From an uncultured Clostridia bacterium (GTDB lineage Bacteria > Bacillota > Clostridia > Christensenellales > Borkfalkiaceae), in assembly GCA_947177825.1 (NCBI GenBank), contig CAMWWA010000022.1:1-11904 (forward strand): DNA of 11,904 bases, in the 5' to 3' direction. Position 1 is the stretch's first letter. Each line of letters begins with the position of its first letter. A model generated the notes under the pieces. It was not told where the DNA came from. It saw nothing but the letters and a program-made list of their open reading frames with translations, and made no database searches. The position numbers were made by a program, and so were the translations under genes. Below, one piece after another: positions 1 to 7,917 of the stretch.

Positions 1-60
1 GGTTTCAGCCGCTTCGGAGCCAATCTCCTGCAAATATTCTGCAAGGGGACTTACAGATGA
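1..60 (+). CDS. C-terminal tail of an unidentified upstream gene (partial)
   Basis: Frame 1 is open from the window edge to a TGA at 58-60 and encodes 19 residues ending CKGTYR. The stop overlaps the ATG of the next gene as ATGA, an arrangement used several times in this window, so this is probably the end of a real gene translationally coupled to comEC. The fragment is too short to assign to a family. The ribosome-binding site of the next gene (AAGGGG, 43-48) lies inside it. Confidence 0.5.
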   Translation, partial: GFSRFGANLLQIFCKGTYR

Positions 61-2120
61 AAAAGCCGTTCAATCTGCGCGCGCCCGTGCTTATGGCGGC
101 GGCGCTGGCGTCAGGTATAATATTATCGGCGGTGCTCGCTTACTTTAAATTAAGCGGCATATATATTCTCATTACTGCGGCGATTTCGTTTGCGGCTTGC
201 GTGCCTGTTGCAATTTTACACAAAAGCACGTCTAAGCCGCTTATATTTATTTTTGCGGTTATTTTCCTTACCGCAGGCGCCTTTTACGCGTATTGTCAGT
301 ACTACGTTTACTGTGCTTCCGACGTGCCGCTGGGCGAGCTCGTGCAGGTAACCGCAAGGGTGGAAGAAGTAGGCACGACGTCAGGCGGAAGCAGATATCT
401 TATACTCAACCGCGCCGCCGCATACGGCATACCGTTGAAAGGCAAACTTATAGCGTATCTGGGCGACAACGCAGGCGACTATTGCGGACGCGGCTATACG
501 GTCACTTTCTATGCGGTGCTGGGCAAGCAGGAATTTTTCTCGGGCGGAGCGGTCGCCTACCGCGCAACCGAAAACGTAAAGTACTATTGCTCGGTTACGG
601 GCGGTCTGCAATCCAAGTATCACTTTTCGCTCTTCGGCGAAATAAACGCCGCCTTTCAAAGCGCGCTGTTCAATAACCTGGACGGCGAAACGGCGGCGGT
701 GTGTTACGCAATGCTCACGGGCAATACGTCGGCTATATCCGACGGCACGCTTAAAGCTTTCCGCAACGGCGGAGTTGCCCACGTCTTTGCCGTGTCGGGC
801 TTGCATATCGGCGTAATATACGGCGCGCTCACCTTCATTTTCAAAAAGACCAAGGTTAACCGCTTCGTTTCGACGGCGGTAAAAATAGCGGTAATCACGC
901 TGTATGCAGGCGTGTGCAACTTTTCGCCGTCGTCTGTCAGGGCGCTTATAATGTGCTCGGTTTCGGGAATATCCGCGTGCATATACCGCAAATACGACGG
1001 CTGGAACGCGCTGTCGCTCTCGGCGATTATACTGTTGCTTATAAATCCGTTTTATCTGTTCGACGCGGGCTTTCTTCTGTCCTTTTCGGCGGCAACGGGA
1101 ATAATTATCATCGCACCCAATCTGAAACGGCTTTTCGGCTTTCTTCCCGAAAAGATACGCGGAGGGCTGGCGGCAGGACTTTCGGCGCAGTTCTCAACCG
1201 TGCCGGCGTTATTGACGATGTTCGGCTACGTTTCCGCGGCAGGACTGTTTTTAAACGTAATTTTCGTTCCCGTAATATCGGTGCTGTACGTAATACTTTT
1301 GGTCAGCACGCTGCTTGCTTCGTTCATACCGTTTTTCGCAACTTCGGTCTTGCCTTTGTCGGTGGTGCCGTTGCAGCTCGCCGTCAACTTCGTAACGGCA
1401 TGCGGCTTCGAAAACGCGCTCATATCGTCCGACGCCGGCAACTGGCTGTTCGTGCCGTTTATTGCGGTTGCCGTGGCATTGTCGGATAAATTCAATTTCG
1501 GCGGAAGGCTCTTTGCACGCGGTGCGGTCGTCTCAGCGGCGTTGATTTCGGTTATGCTCGTTTCCGCTTTAAGGTCGGGCAACGCAGTAACTTCGGTCAC
1601 GTTCGGCTCGGGATATTCGGGCGGCTCGGTGCTCATAAACACCGACTGCGGCGCCGTGCTTATCGTCACCGAAAATTACCGCACTTCGAAGGAGGTGCCC
1701 GTCGGCGTTGACACTCTCGTGGTGTTGGGCGACGAGGATAATCTGTCAGTTGCGTTCGCGCTGGGCGGCGGTTTCGACAGGGTATATGCGCGCGCAAGCG
1801 CAATTCCAGTCACGAATATAGGTCCCGTTTCGGTAACCTATTCGGATAATTTCGAAGCGTGCGGCGTCAAGTTTTCTTTCGAGGGAAGCACGCTGATTGC
1901 GCAGACCAAAGGGATAACCGTTTCCGTCGCGCTGGAACAAGACGGCGCGAAATACGGCTCGCTCCTGCGCGAAGCCGACTTCAATCTGTATTGCTACGGC
2001 TCGGAAGGCGCCGTGCTGTACACAAAAGCGGATAGCTACGGACTGCCGTTCTGCGGCGCTATGCGCTACGAAATCGCAAACGGTAAAATCCGACCTTCTT
2101 ACGTAATACCAAAGGAATAA
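57..2120 (+). CDS. comEC: ComEC/Rec2-family competence membrane channel with a degenerate C-terminal domain
   Basis: ComEC forms the inner-membrane channel that carries single-stranded DNA into the cytoplasm during natural transformation. The 687-aa protein has N-terminal hydrophobic segments (about residues 11-80), a soluble DUF4131/OB-like part (about 90-180) and the multi-helix Competence domain (about 205-500). The Competence domain carries LTGN (220-223) and the hallmark AVSGLHIG (245-252). ATG at 57 overlaps the preceding stop and has AAGGGG 8 bases upstream. Residues about 510-687 sit where ComEC proteins usually carry a metallo-beta-lactamase domain. The opening VTFGSGYSGGSVLI resembles the usual start of that domain, but the HxHxDH metal motif is absent: the aligned strand reads VDTLVVLGDEDN (551-562). 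holA follows after 5 bases, the common Bacillota order. The family call is firm. Whether DNA uptake still works is unknown. Confidence 0.93.
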   Translation: MKKPFNLRAPVLMAAALASGIILSAVLAYFKLSGIYILITAAISFAACVPVAILHKSTSKPLIFIFAVIFLTAGAFYAYCQYYVYCASDVPLGELVQVTARVEEVGTTSGGSRYLILNRAAAYGIPLKGKLIAYLGDNAGDYCGRGYTVTFYAVLGKQEFFSGGAVAYRATENVKYYCSVTGGLQSKYHFSLFGEINAAFQSALFNNLDGETAAVCYAMLTGNTSAISDGTLKAFRNGGVAHVFAVSGLHIGVIYGALTFIFKKTKVNRFVSTAVKIAVITLYAGVCNFSPSSVRALIMCSVSGISACIYRKYDGWNALSLSAIILLLINPFYLFDAGFLLSFSAATGIIIIAPNLKRLFGFLPEKIRGGLAAGLSAQFSTVPALLTMFGYVSAAGLFLNVIFVPVISVLYVILLVSTLLASFIPFFATSVLPLSVVPLQLAVNFVTACGFENALISSDAGNWLFVPFIAVAVALSDKFNFGGRLFARGAVVSAALISVMLVSALRSGNAVTSVTFGSGYSGGSVLINTDCGAVLIVTENYRTSKEVPVGVDTLVVLGDEDNLSVAFALGGGFDRVYARASAIPVTNIGPVSVTYSDNFEACGVKFSFEGSTLIAQTKGITVSVALEQDGAKYGSLLREADFNLYCYGSEGAVLYTKADSYGLPFCGAMRYEIANGKIRPSYVIPKE

Positions 2121-2125
2121 CCACA

Positions 2126-3100
2126 ATGAAATTCACACAGCTAAAAGACGATATAAAAGAGGGCGCAAAGCCGGTATATCTTATCGAGGGCGACGACGCG
2201 TATTTCCGCTCCAAGGCGGAGGAACAGATTAAGTCGGCTTTTCTCGAAATGCCCGAACTCAATTTTACGACTTTCGACGGAGCACAGTACAAGGGCGCAA
2301 GCCTTACCGATATAACTTCCGCGCTCTCGGCGTTTCCTTTCATGGCGGAAAAACGCATAGTCAAAATAACAGACTTCTATCCGACCGAGGGCGACTATGA
2401 AAAGTATATCAAGCCCGTCTTTGAAAATTTTCCCGAAACGACAATTGCGATAATCGTAAACACGCAGGGCAAAAAGGGCGTGGACTTGAAGCGCAAAAAA
2501 TGCGTGACCTATATCGACTGCAATAAGGCGGACAGGGAAACGGTTGCCAAGTGGGCGTACCTCACGATGAAGCGCGCGGGCGTTTCCTCCTCGGTGGAGG
2601 CGTGCGAGGCGGTTGCCGACTATTGCCTGTGCGATATGGCAAGGGTAAGCAAGGAAGTTGAAAAACTGATAGAGTACGGCAGGGAGGGCGGCGTAAACAA
2701 GGCTGTCGTGGACGAGCTTGTGTATAAGGACGCAGACTACCGCGTCTACCAGATGACGGGCGCGATTGCTCGCCGCGATTTCGGCGGCTTTTCGGAAATC
2801 TGCTACGACCTTTTAAACAAGGGTTTTGACGAAAACATGGTGATAGGCTCGCTTTTAAACTATTTCAAAAACCTTTTAACCGTGCTTTCCTCCGATATGT
2901 CCGACAGGGAGCTTGCCTCGTCTTTAAAAATGACCGACTACGTGCTGGGAAAGACCAAACAGCAGGCGCGCGCGGTGGGAGAGCAAAAGCTTATTTCCTA
3001 TATAAACGCGCTCTATTCGCTGTCGTCGCTGTTCAAAAGCGGACAGATAACCCAAAGCGGCGCGTTCGAAAGCGCAATTGCGCGCGTATTTTTCGACTGA
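2126..3100 (+). CDS. holA: DNA polymerase III delta subunit
   Basis: HolA is the clamp-loader subunit that opens the beta sliding clamp at the replication fork. The 324-aa length fits the family. The N-terminal part begins with the characteristic PVYLIEGDDAYF (16-27), followed by a P-loop-like fold that does not bind ATP. The middle has DMARVSKEVEKL (170-181), typical of the domain II region, and residues about 205-324 form the helical collar domain, ending ESAIARVFFD. The start ATG has AAAGGA overlapping the comEC stop region 9 bases upstream, so the two genes are probably co-transcribed. In many Bacillota rpsT follows holA. Here it is replaced by an A+T-rich spacer and cdaA. Confidence 0.93.
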   Translation: MKFTQLKDDIKEGAKPVYLIEGDDAYFRSKAEEQIKSAFLEMPELNFTTFDGAQYKGASLTDITSALSAFPFMAEKRIVKITDFYPTEGDYEKYIKPVFENFPETTIAIIVNTQGKKGVDLKRKKCVTYIDCNKADRETVAKWAYLTMKRAGVSSSVEACEAVADYCLCDMARVSKEVEKLIEYGREGGVNKAVVDELVYKDADYRVYQMTGAIARRDFGGFSEICYDLLNKGFDENMVIGSLLNYFKNLLTVLSSDMSDRELASSLKMTDYVLGKTKQQARAVGEQKLISYINALYSLSSLFKSGQITQSGAFESAIARVFFD

Positions 3101-3145
3101 AAACACAAAAATTCTTTTATACGCATTATTATTCTGTCAAAATGC

Positions 3146-3174
3146 TTTATTTTTTTTGTGAAAACTAATATAAT
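3146..3174 (+). promoter_or_regulatory. Putative sigma-A-like promoter for cdaA
   Basis: A perfect TATAAT (3169-3174) stands 17 bases after a poor -35 (TTTATT, 3146-3151) in the A+T-rich spacer between holA and cdaA. A second -10-like TATAGT follows at 3183-3188. The start codon of cdaA is at 3216 with GGAG at 3203-3206. The -10 is convincing. The -35 is weak. Confidence 0.45.
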
Positions 3175-3215
3175 AGTGTATGTATAGTAATTTTTACACG
3201 ACGGAGATTTAATCA

Positions 3216-4061
3216 ATGGGCTTCGGAAAAGATTTCTGGGTACAATATTGGGAGAGAATTAAGCATATGGCTGAATCTTTCAGTTACAGCTATATACTTG
3301 AATTTATCATCTTTGCCTTGGCGTTCTATCTTGCGTTCAGAATTTTAAAGGGAAACAAGGGCGGTAAGCTTATCGCTCTGTTTTGCGGTACGGTAATAGT
3401 ATTCGGCATTGCCTTCTCGCTTTCAACCTCAATCGATTCGCAGGTGCTCGTTCTCGTGGTATTCCTGCTCGTCACCGTCGTAGTAATGATGTTCGATACC
3501 GAAATCAAGCGCTCGCTGCTCGGCACCGGTCCCAAAAAGCACCACGCCAAGGGCGATAGCCTTACGGTGCGCGATATCGAGTTTATAATCGACGAAATCA
3601 CCCACGCCGTCCAGCACATGTCCAAAAACGACATAGGCGCTTTAATAGTGCTTTCCAACGGCAATCTGCCCGAAGGTATTATTTCCAGCGGCACGGTAAT
3701 AAACGCGGATATCAACGCCCCTATGGTGGAGGCGGTGTTCTATCCCAAGGCGCCCCTGCACGACGGCGCAATGATAATCGAGGGGCAGAAAATTCACGCG
3801 GCGGGCTGTTTCCTTCCGCTTATCCAGAACAACAATCTCCCCCAGGAGGTAGGCTCGCGCCACCGCGCGGCTCTCGGCGTAACGACTGTTGCTTCGGTAA
3901 CGTCCATAGTCGTTTCGGAGGAAACGGGCGTTATCTCGATAGTAAGGAACGGCGAGGTCAAGAAAAAGTACGCAAACGACGCCGATTTAAGAAACGTGCT
4001 CAGCGACTATTTCTGGACGGATTTGACGGGCAACGAACCCAAGGAGAATAAAGCGCTATGA
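3216..4061 (+). CDS. cdaA: Membrane diadenylate cyclase (c-di-AMP synthase)
   Basis: CdaA condenses two ATP into cyclic di-AMP, which controls potassium and osmolyte uptake and cell-wall balance in Bacillota. The 281-aa protein has the usual three N-terminal membrane helices (about residues 25-42, 50-70 and 77-93) followed by a DisA_N (DAC) catalytic domain. Both catalytic motifs are intact: LHDGAMII (DGA at 183-185) and SRHRAALG (RHR at 215-217). ATG at 3216 has GGAG 9 bases upstream. In most Bacillota the order is cdaA-cdaR-glmM. Here the stop overlaps a 36-codon ORF by ATGA and no glmM follows. The enzyme looks fully active. Confidence 0.96.
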   Translation: MGFGKDFWVQYWERIKHMAESFSYSYILEFIIFALAFYLAFRILKGNKGGKLIALFCGTVIVFGIAFSLSTSIDSQVLVLVVFLLVTVVVMMFDTEIKRSLLGTGPKKHHAKGDSLTVRDIEFIIDEITHAVQHMSKNDIGALIVLSNGNLPEGIISSGTVINADINAPMVEAVFYPKAPLHDGAMIIEGQKIHAAGCFLPLIQNNNLPQEVGSRHRAALGVTTVASVTSIVVSEETGVISIVRNGEVKKKYANDADLRNVLSDYFWTDLTGNEPKENKAL

Positions 4062-4168
4062 AAAAGTTAGGTAAATTCTTAAAAGATTTATTCACGAAAA
4101 ATATCGGCATAAAATTGCTTGCGCTCTTTCTTGCAGCCTGCACCGTAGTACTTATAAACATTGTTTGA
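4058..4168 (+). CDS. 36-aa membrane peptide resembling the N-terminal anchor of CdaR (YbbR)
   Basis: This short ORF begins with ATG overlapping the cdaA stop (ATGA) and has AAGGAG (4041-4046) 11 bases upstream, inside the end of cdaA. The peptide has a basic start (MKKLGKFLKDLF), then TKNIGIKLLALFLAA and a hydrophobic stretch ending VVLINIV. That matches the shape of the CdaR N-terminus, where a short basic helix is followed by a motif of the N-x-G-L-K-I-L-x-L type and one membrane helix. The stop falls immediately after the helix, and no YbbR repeat follows because the DUF1015 gene starts 8 bases later. CdaR normally binds CdaA and tunes its activity. I infer a CdaR remnant or a minimal CdaA-partner microprotein. 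It could also be an unrelated small membrane peptide. Confidence 0.62.
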   Translation: MKKLGKFLKDLFTKNIGIKLLALFLAACTVVLINIV

Positions 4169-4176
4169 GGTGCAAA

Positions 4177-5364
4177 ATGAACGCTATTAAAATTCCCCAG
4201 ATACTTCTTCCCAAGGACGCCGATATGGAGCTGTGGGCGGTAAACGCCTGCGACCAGTTCACTTCGGACAAAAAATACTGGTCCCAGCTCGACGCGCTCG
4301 TCGGCGACAAGCCCTCGACGCTCAGGCTGATTTTTCCCGAAATTTATTTAAAGGACAAGCCTAAGCAGCGCATCGAGGATATAAACGCACATATGCGCGA
4401 CTATATTTACGGCGGCATTTTCGAAGAGGTGCAGGGCGGCTTCATTTTAGTGGAGCGCACCACCCAGTCGGGCAAGCGCACGGGTATAGTGCTTGCAATC
4501 GATTTGGAGGAGTACGATTTCAACCCTGGCAGCAAGGCGCTCATCCGCTCGACCGAGGCGACCATTTTGGAAAGAATTCCGCCCCGCGTAAAAATCAGGG
4601 AGAACGCCCCCATAGAGCTTCCGCACGTCATGCTTTTGTACGACGATAAGGAAGGGGCGGTGTTAAACACCGTCAGGCGCGGCAAGATTTTATACGATTT
4701 CGAGCTGAATATGGACGGCGGTCACGTCAAGGGCACTTATATTTCCAACGCGGAAAAGGTCATTCAGGCTTTCAATTCTTTGTGCGAAGGCGACAAATAC
4801 GGCAACGGTGAAAAGCTGCTGTTTGCGGTGGGCGACGGCAACCATTCGCTGGCAACCGCCAAGACCTGCTGGGAGAACGTAAAAAAGAAGCTTACGCCCG
4901 AACAGGCGGCAAACCACCCCGCAAGATTCGCACTTGTCGAGGCGGTCAATATCTACGACAACGCACTCAATTTCGAACCCATTCACAGGCTTGTCAAGAC
5001 CGACAAGCCGCAGGCGTTTGCCGAAGGTTTAAAGACGAACGGCGGCAAAAAAGCATATGTTGTAATAGACGGCGTTTCCACCGAAATTCCGTTTACGGAC
5101 GACGTGCCGCAGGGCATTCGCGAGCTTGACGCATACATAGCCGACTTCATTGCGGAAAACGGCGGCGAGGTGGATTATATCCACGGCGAAGAGGAGCTGA
5201 AAGGCTTTTCCTCAATGGGCGCAGGCGTAATTCTTCCCGCCATTGCCAAGGACGATTTCTTCCGCCTTATAGTTACGGGCGGCAATCTTCCGCGCAAGAC
5301 TTTCTCTATGGGAGAGGGCAACGAAAAGCGCTACTATATCGAAGGCAAAATTATTCAGGGTTAA
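4177..5364 (+). CDS. DUF1015 family protein
   Basis: This is a 395-aa soluble protein of the DUF1015 family, whose biochemical function is not established. Family marks are ILLPKDADMELWAV (9-22) with ACDQFTS following, GDGNHSLATAK (219-229), ALVEAVNIYD with FEPIHR, and LPRKTFSMGE near the C-terminus (371-380). A longer reading could begin at TTG 4165, but ATG 4177 is preferred: GAGG (4167-4170) lies 6 bases upstream and homologues begin close to this point. In Clostridia this family is often found beside serine biosynthesis genes (serA, serC). Here its neighbours are the c-di-AMP cyclase and aspartate kinase, so context gives no clear job. It probably shares the cdaA transcript. Confidence 0.9.
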   Translation: MNAIKIPQILLPKDADMELWAVNACDQFTSDKKYWSQLDALVGDKPSTLRLIFPEIYLKDKPKQRIEDINAHMRDYIYGGIFEEVQGGFILVERTTQSGKRTGIVLAIDLEEYDFNPGSKALIRSTEATILERIPPRVKIRENAPIELPHVMLLYDDKEGAVLNTVRRGKILYDFELNMDGGHVKGTYISNAEKVIQAFNSLCEGDKYGNGEKLLFAVGDGNHSLATAKTCWENVKKKLTPEQAANHPARFALVEAVNIYDNALNFEPIHRLVKTDKPQAFAEGLKTNGGKKAYVVIDGVSTEIPFTDDVPQGIRELDAYIADFIAENGGEVDYIHGEEELKGFSSMGAGVILPAIAKDDFFRLIVTGGNLPRKTFSMGEGNEKRYYIEGKIIQG

Positions 5365-5415
5365 GCGTCGTACGGTAAAAATATTTTTCCCGGTTGATAA
5401 AACCAAGGTAACGAA

Positions 5416-6735
5416 ATGACTTTAAAAGTATGTAAATTCGGCGGCACGTCCATGGCGGACGGCAACACGATGCAAGCCGTCAAAAAGATAATTCAAAGCG
5501 ACGAAAAGAGAAAATTCGTCGTCGTATCCGCACCCGGCAAGCGGTTTAACGGGGATATAAAGGTCACCGACCTTTTGTACGCGTGCTACGACGAACTCAA
5601 GGAAAAGGGGGACTGCAAGCAGGCTTTTGCAAGCGTCCGCCAGAGATTCGAAAGCATAGTCAAAGAACTGAATATCCAGATGGATATCAAGTCGGTGCTT
5701 GACGAAACCGAGCAGCGCCTCAACGCCGAAAAGAGCAGCGATTTCACCGCTTCGCGCGGCGAATATCTTTCCGCGCGCATAATGGCGGAGCTTCTCGGCG
5801 CAAAGTTTATCGACAGCGAGGACGTCGTTTTCTTTAAGAGGGACGGACAGCTGGACGGCGAAAAGACCTACCGCGCAATCTCCGCGGCGGTCAACGGCGC
5901 GGAAAAAGCCGTTTTCCCCGGCTTCTACGGCAAGGGCGCGGACGGCAAGGTTAAGACATTCTCGCGCGGCGGCTCGGACATTTCGGGCGCGATAGTGGCG
6001 CGCGCGGTCAACGCTTCGGTTTACGAAAACTGGACGGACGTTTCGGGCTTTCTCGCCTGCGACCCCCGCATAGTTCAAAACCCCAAGCGCATCAAAAATC
6101 TTTCCTATAAGGAGCTTCGCGAGCTTTCGTATATGGGCGCGAACGTGCTTCATTCCGAAAGTATTTTTCCCGTGCGCAAGGCGAATATTCCCATAGTAAT
6201 CAAAAACACCTTCCGTCCCGAGGACGAGGGCACGGCAATTCTTCCCATCTCGCAGTACACCCCCGACGGCAACGTCGTAACGGGCATTGCGGGCAAGAAA
6301 AATTTCACCGTAATTTTAATTGAAAAGAACCATATGAATACCGAAATCGGCTACGTCCGCAAGGTGCTTTCCGTGCTGGAAAGGGAGGGCGTTTCGGTCG
6401 AGCATATCCCTTCGGGAATCGACACGATGTCCGTCGTTCTGGACAGTGACGAGGTGCAGGGCTATAAGCTGGAACAGATTATCGAGGGCATAAAGAACGA
6501 TACCGAACCCGACGTAATAAGGGTTATGGAAAACGTTGCGCTCATCGCGACGGTCGGTCACGGAATGTCGTCGTCAATCGGTACTTCGGCGCGCCTTTTC
6601 AAAGCAATGGCGGAAGCGAATATAAATGCAAAAATGATTGACCAGGGCTCCAGCGAGCTGAACATTATAGTCGGCGTGCGCAACGAAGATTGCGAAAAGT
6701 GCATTGCCGCAATCTACCATGAATTCTTCGGTTGA
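5416..6735 (+). CDS. lysC: Aspartate kinase, monofunctional, with C-terminal ACT domains
   Basis: The enzyme phosphorylates L-aspartate with ATP, the first step toward lysine, threonine, methionine and diaminopimelate for peptidoglycan. The 439-aa protein starts with KFGGTSMADG (7-16), then VVVSAPGKR (35-43), TASRGEYLSA (111-120), the nucleotide-site strand SRGGSDISG (183-191), and WTDVSGFLACDPRIV (206-220). Residues about 295-437 form two ACT domains, which in this family bind lysine or threonine for feedback control. The TDVSGF variant is shared with Bacillus-type AK III (YclM), so the symbol lysC is generic here. ATG has AAGG 7 bases upstream. A strong terminator follows about 50 bases after the stop. 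The feedback ligand cannot be read from the sequence. Confidence 0.94.
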   Translation: MTLKVCKFGGTSMADGNTMQAVKKIIQSDEKRKFVVVSAPGKRFNGDIKVTDLLYACYDELKEKGDCKQAFASVRQRFESIVKELNIQMDIKSVLDETEQRLNAEKSSDFTASRGEYLSARIMAELLGAKFIDSEDVVFFKRDGQLDGEKTYRAISAAVNGAEKAVFPGFYGKGADGKVKTFSRGGSDISGAIVARAVNASVYENWTDVSGFLACDPRIVQNPKRIKNLSYKELRELSYMGANVLHSESIFPVRKANIPIVIKNTFRPEDEGTAILPISQYTPDGNVVTGIAGKKNFTVILIEKNHMNTEIGYVRKVLSVLEREGVSVEHIPSGIDTMSVVLDSDEVQGYKLEQIIEGIKNDTEPDVIRVMENVALIATVGHGMSSSIGTSARLFKAMAEANINAKMIDQGSSELNIIVGVRNEDCEKCIAAIYHEFFG

Positions 6736-6783
6736 TATAAACGGTTAATATAATAAATTTGGTTGGATATTTATAGAAATTAT

Positions 6784-6814
6784 GCCCCGCGCACACATAG
6801 AGCGCGGGGCTTTT
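6784..6814 (+). terminator. Rho-independent terminator after aspartate kinase
   Basis: A perfect 9-bp G+C-rich stem, GCCCCGCGC (6784-6792) with GCGCGGGGC (6802-6810), encloses a 9-base loop and is followed by TTTT. It ends the aspartate kinase transcript and lies only about 26 bases before the start codon of the glycosyltransferase gene. Confidence 0.85.
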
Positions 6815-6822
6815 CATATAAT
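6815..6822 (+). promoter_or_regulatory. Possible -10 element for the glycosyltransferase/collagen unit
   Basis: CATATAAT directly follows the terminator U-tract. It contains a perfect TATAAT and also differs by one base from the sporulation sigma-E -10 consensus CATACAAT. No good sigma-A -35 exists at 16-18 bases, since that position falls in the terminator hairpin. The resulting leader would be only about 10 bases. The promoter class is uncertain. Confidence 0.3.
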
Positions 6823-6840
6823 GTATTACCGCCTTTTGTT

Positions 6841-7905
6841 ATGACTTTAAGTGTTTGTATGATTGTAAGGGACGAGGAGCAGACCCTCGCCCGCTGCCTC
6901 GATTGCGTCCGCACGTTCGCCGACGAGATTATAATTGTGGATACGGGCTCGGTGGATAACACCGTAAAAATTGCCCGTTCCTATACCGATAAGGTTGCGT
7001 TCTTCAAGTGGACCGACGACTTTGCCGCCGCGCGCAATTATTCCTTTTCGCTTGCCTCGTGCGACCTCGTTATGTGGCTGGACGCCGACGACATTATATC
7101 GGAAGTAAACGCAAAAAAGATTGCGGCGCTTAAGCACTGCAACGACTTCGACGTGGCATATTTAAAATACGTTGCGGCGTTTGACGGCGATATGCCGTCG
7201 TACGTCTATTTCCGCGAGCGCATTTTCCGCCGTTCCATGAATTTCAAGTGGGAGGGCGAGGTGCACGAGGTCGTCAACGTTTCGGGACGGCAGATATATT
7301 CGGATGCGAGCATCTATCATAAAAAGGTAAAACAAAATCCCGCGCGGCGCAATCTTTCCATTTATCAGAACCTTATAGCGCGCGGTCTGCCGCTGGATGC
7401 GCGCCAAAAGTTTTATTACGGGCGGGAACTGTTTTTCAACTCGATGTACGTCGAGTGCATTGCGGTGCTTAAAGACTTCCTTGCCGGCGACGGCTGGGAA
7501 GAAAACAAGGTGGAGGCGTGCCGCACTATCTATTGCGCATTATGCAAGCTGGGCAATGAGGAGCAAGCCGTGCGCGCCCTCGTTTACGCGTTTACTATCT
7601 CCTTTCCGCGTGCCGAGGACTGCTGTATTCTTGCACGGTATTTCGAGGGCAAAAACGACGTTCGTACCGCAATATACTGGTACGAACGCGCCCTCGCGTC
7701 GCCCGAAAGTATTGAAAACGGGGGCTTCGTAAACGTTGATTATCTGTCGTATATCCCGGCAATTAGGCTGTGCATATTGCACGATAAGCTGGGCAACTAC
7801 GAGCTTGCGGTACACTATAACGAAATAGCGGGAAAGGCTAAGCCCGATGACCCCAGCTATCTCCACAATAAAAAATATTTTCAGACAAAACTAACCGAGA
7901 GGTAA
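6841..7905 (+). CDS. Family 2 glycosyltransferase with C-terminal helical (TPR-like) region
   Basis: The 354-aa protein is a GT-A glycosyltransferase of the type that starts [11 protein letters not shown]. It has VDTGSVDNT (33-41) in the nucleotide-sugar pocket, the metal-binding DADD (81-84) and WEGEVHE (137-143), a motif common in this subgroup. Residues about 190-350 are helical with TPR-like spacing, as in glycosyltransferases that modify proteins. No signal peptide or membrane helix is seen, so it should act in the cytoplasm. The frame is open back to TTG 6763, but that extension would translate the terminator hairpin, and homologues begin at the M at 6841. No Shine-Dalgarno sequence precedes this ATG. 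It sits 12 bases before a collagen-like gene, as sgtA sits next to bclA3 in C. difficile, so the likely acceptor is Thr/Ser in that protein. The sugar donor is unknown. Confidence 0.88.
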   Translation: MTLSVCMIVRDEEQTLARCLDCVRTFADEIIIVDTGSVDNTVKIARSYTDKVAFFKWTDDFAAARNYSFSLASCDLVMWLDADDIISEVNAKKIAALKHCNDFDVAYLKYVAAFDGDMPSYVYFRERIFRRSMNFKWEGEVHEVVNVSGRQIYSDASIYHKKVKQNPARRNLSIYQNLIARGLPLDARQKFYYGRELFFNSMYVECIAVLKDFLAGDGWEENKVEACRTIYCALCKLGNEEQAVRALVYAFTISFPRAEDCCILARYFEGKNDVRTAIYWYERALASPESIENGGFVNVDYLSYIPAIRLCILHDKLGNYELAVHYNEIAGKAKPDDPSYLHNKKYFQTKLTER

Positions 7906-7917
7906 AATTTTATAAAC

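Noticed and set aside
3104..3160. Inverted repeats after holA: CACAAAAA (3104-3111) with TTTTTGTG (3153-3160), and GCATT/AATGC (3123-3127, 3141-3145) followed by a T-rich run
   Set aside because: The stems are short or A+T-only with long loops in an A+T-rich spacer, so a holA terminator here is possible but not supported well enough to list.
4165..4176. Earlier TTG start for the DUF1015 gene
   Set aside because: It overlaps the stop of the 36-codon ORF and lies inside the ribosome-binding site that fits ATG 4177.
5374..5390. Near-palindrome GGTAAAAATATTTTTCC between the DUF1015 gene and aspartate kinase
   Set aside because: It is imperfect and mostly A/T, with no adjoining promoter or U-tract. 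A regulatory role cannot be supported.
5422..6153. 243-codon minus-strand open frame opposite aspartate kinase
   Set aside because: It is a by-product of codon bias in the plus-strand gene, which carries all the family motifs. The antisense product has no recognisable motifs.
6763..6840. N-terminal extension of the glycosyltransferase from TTG 6763
   Set aside because: The added 26 residues would be encoded by the terminator hairpin and do not resemble the family start; the conserved [11 protein letters not shown] begins right after ATG 6841.
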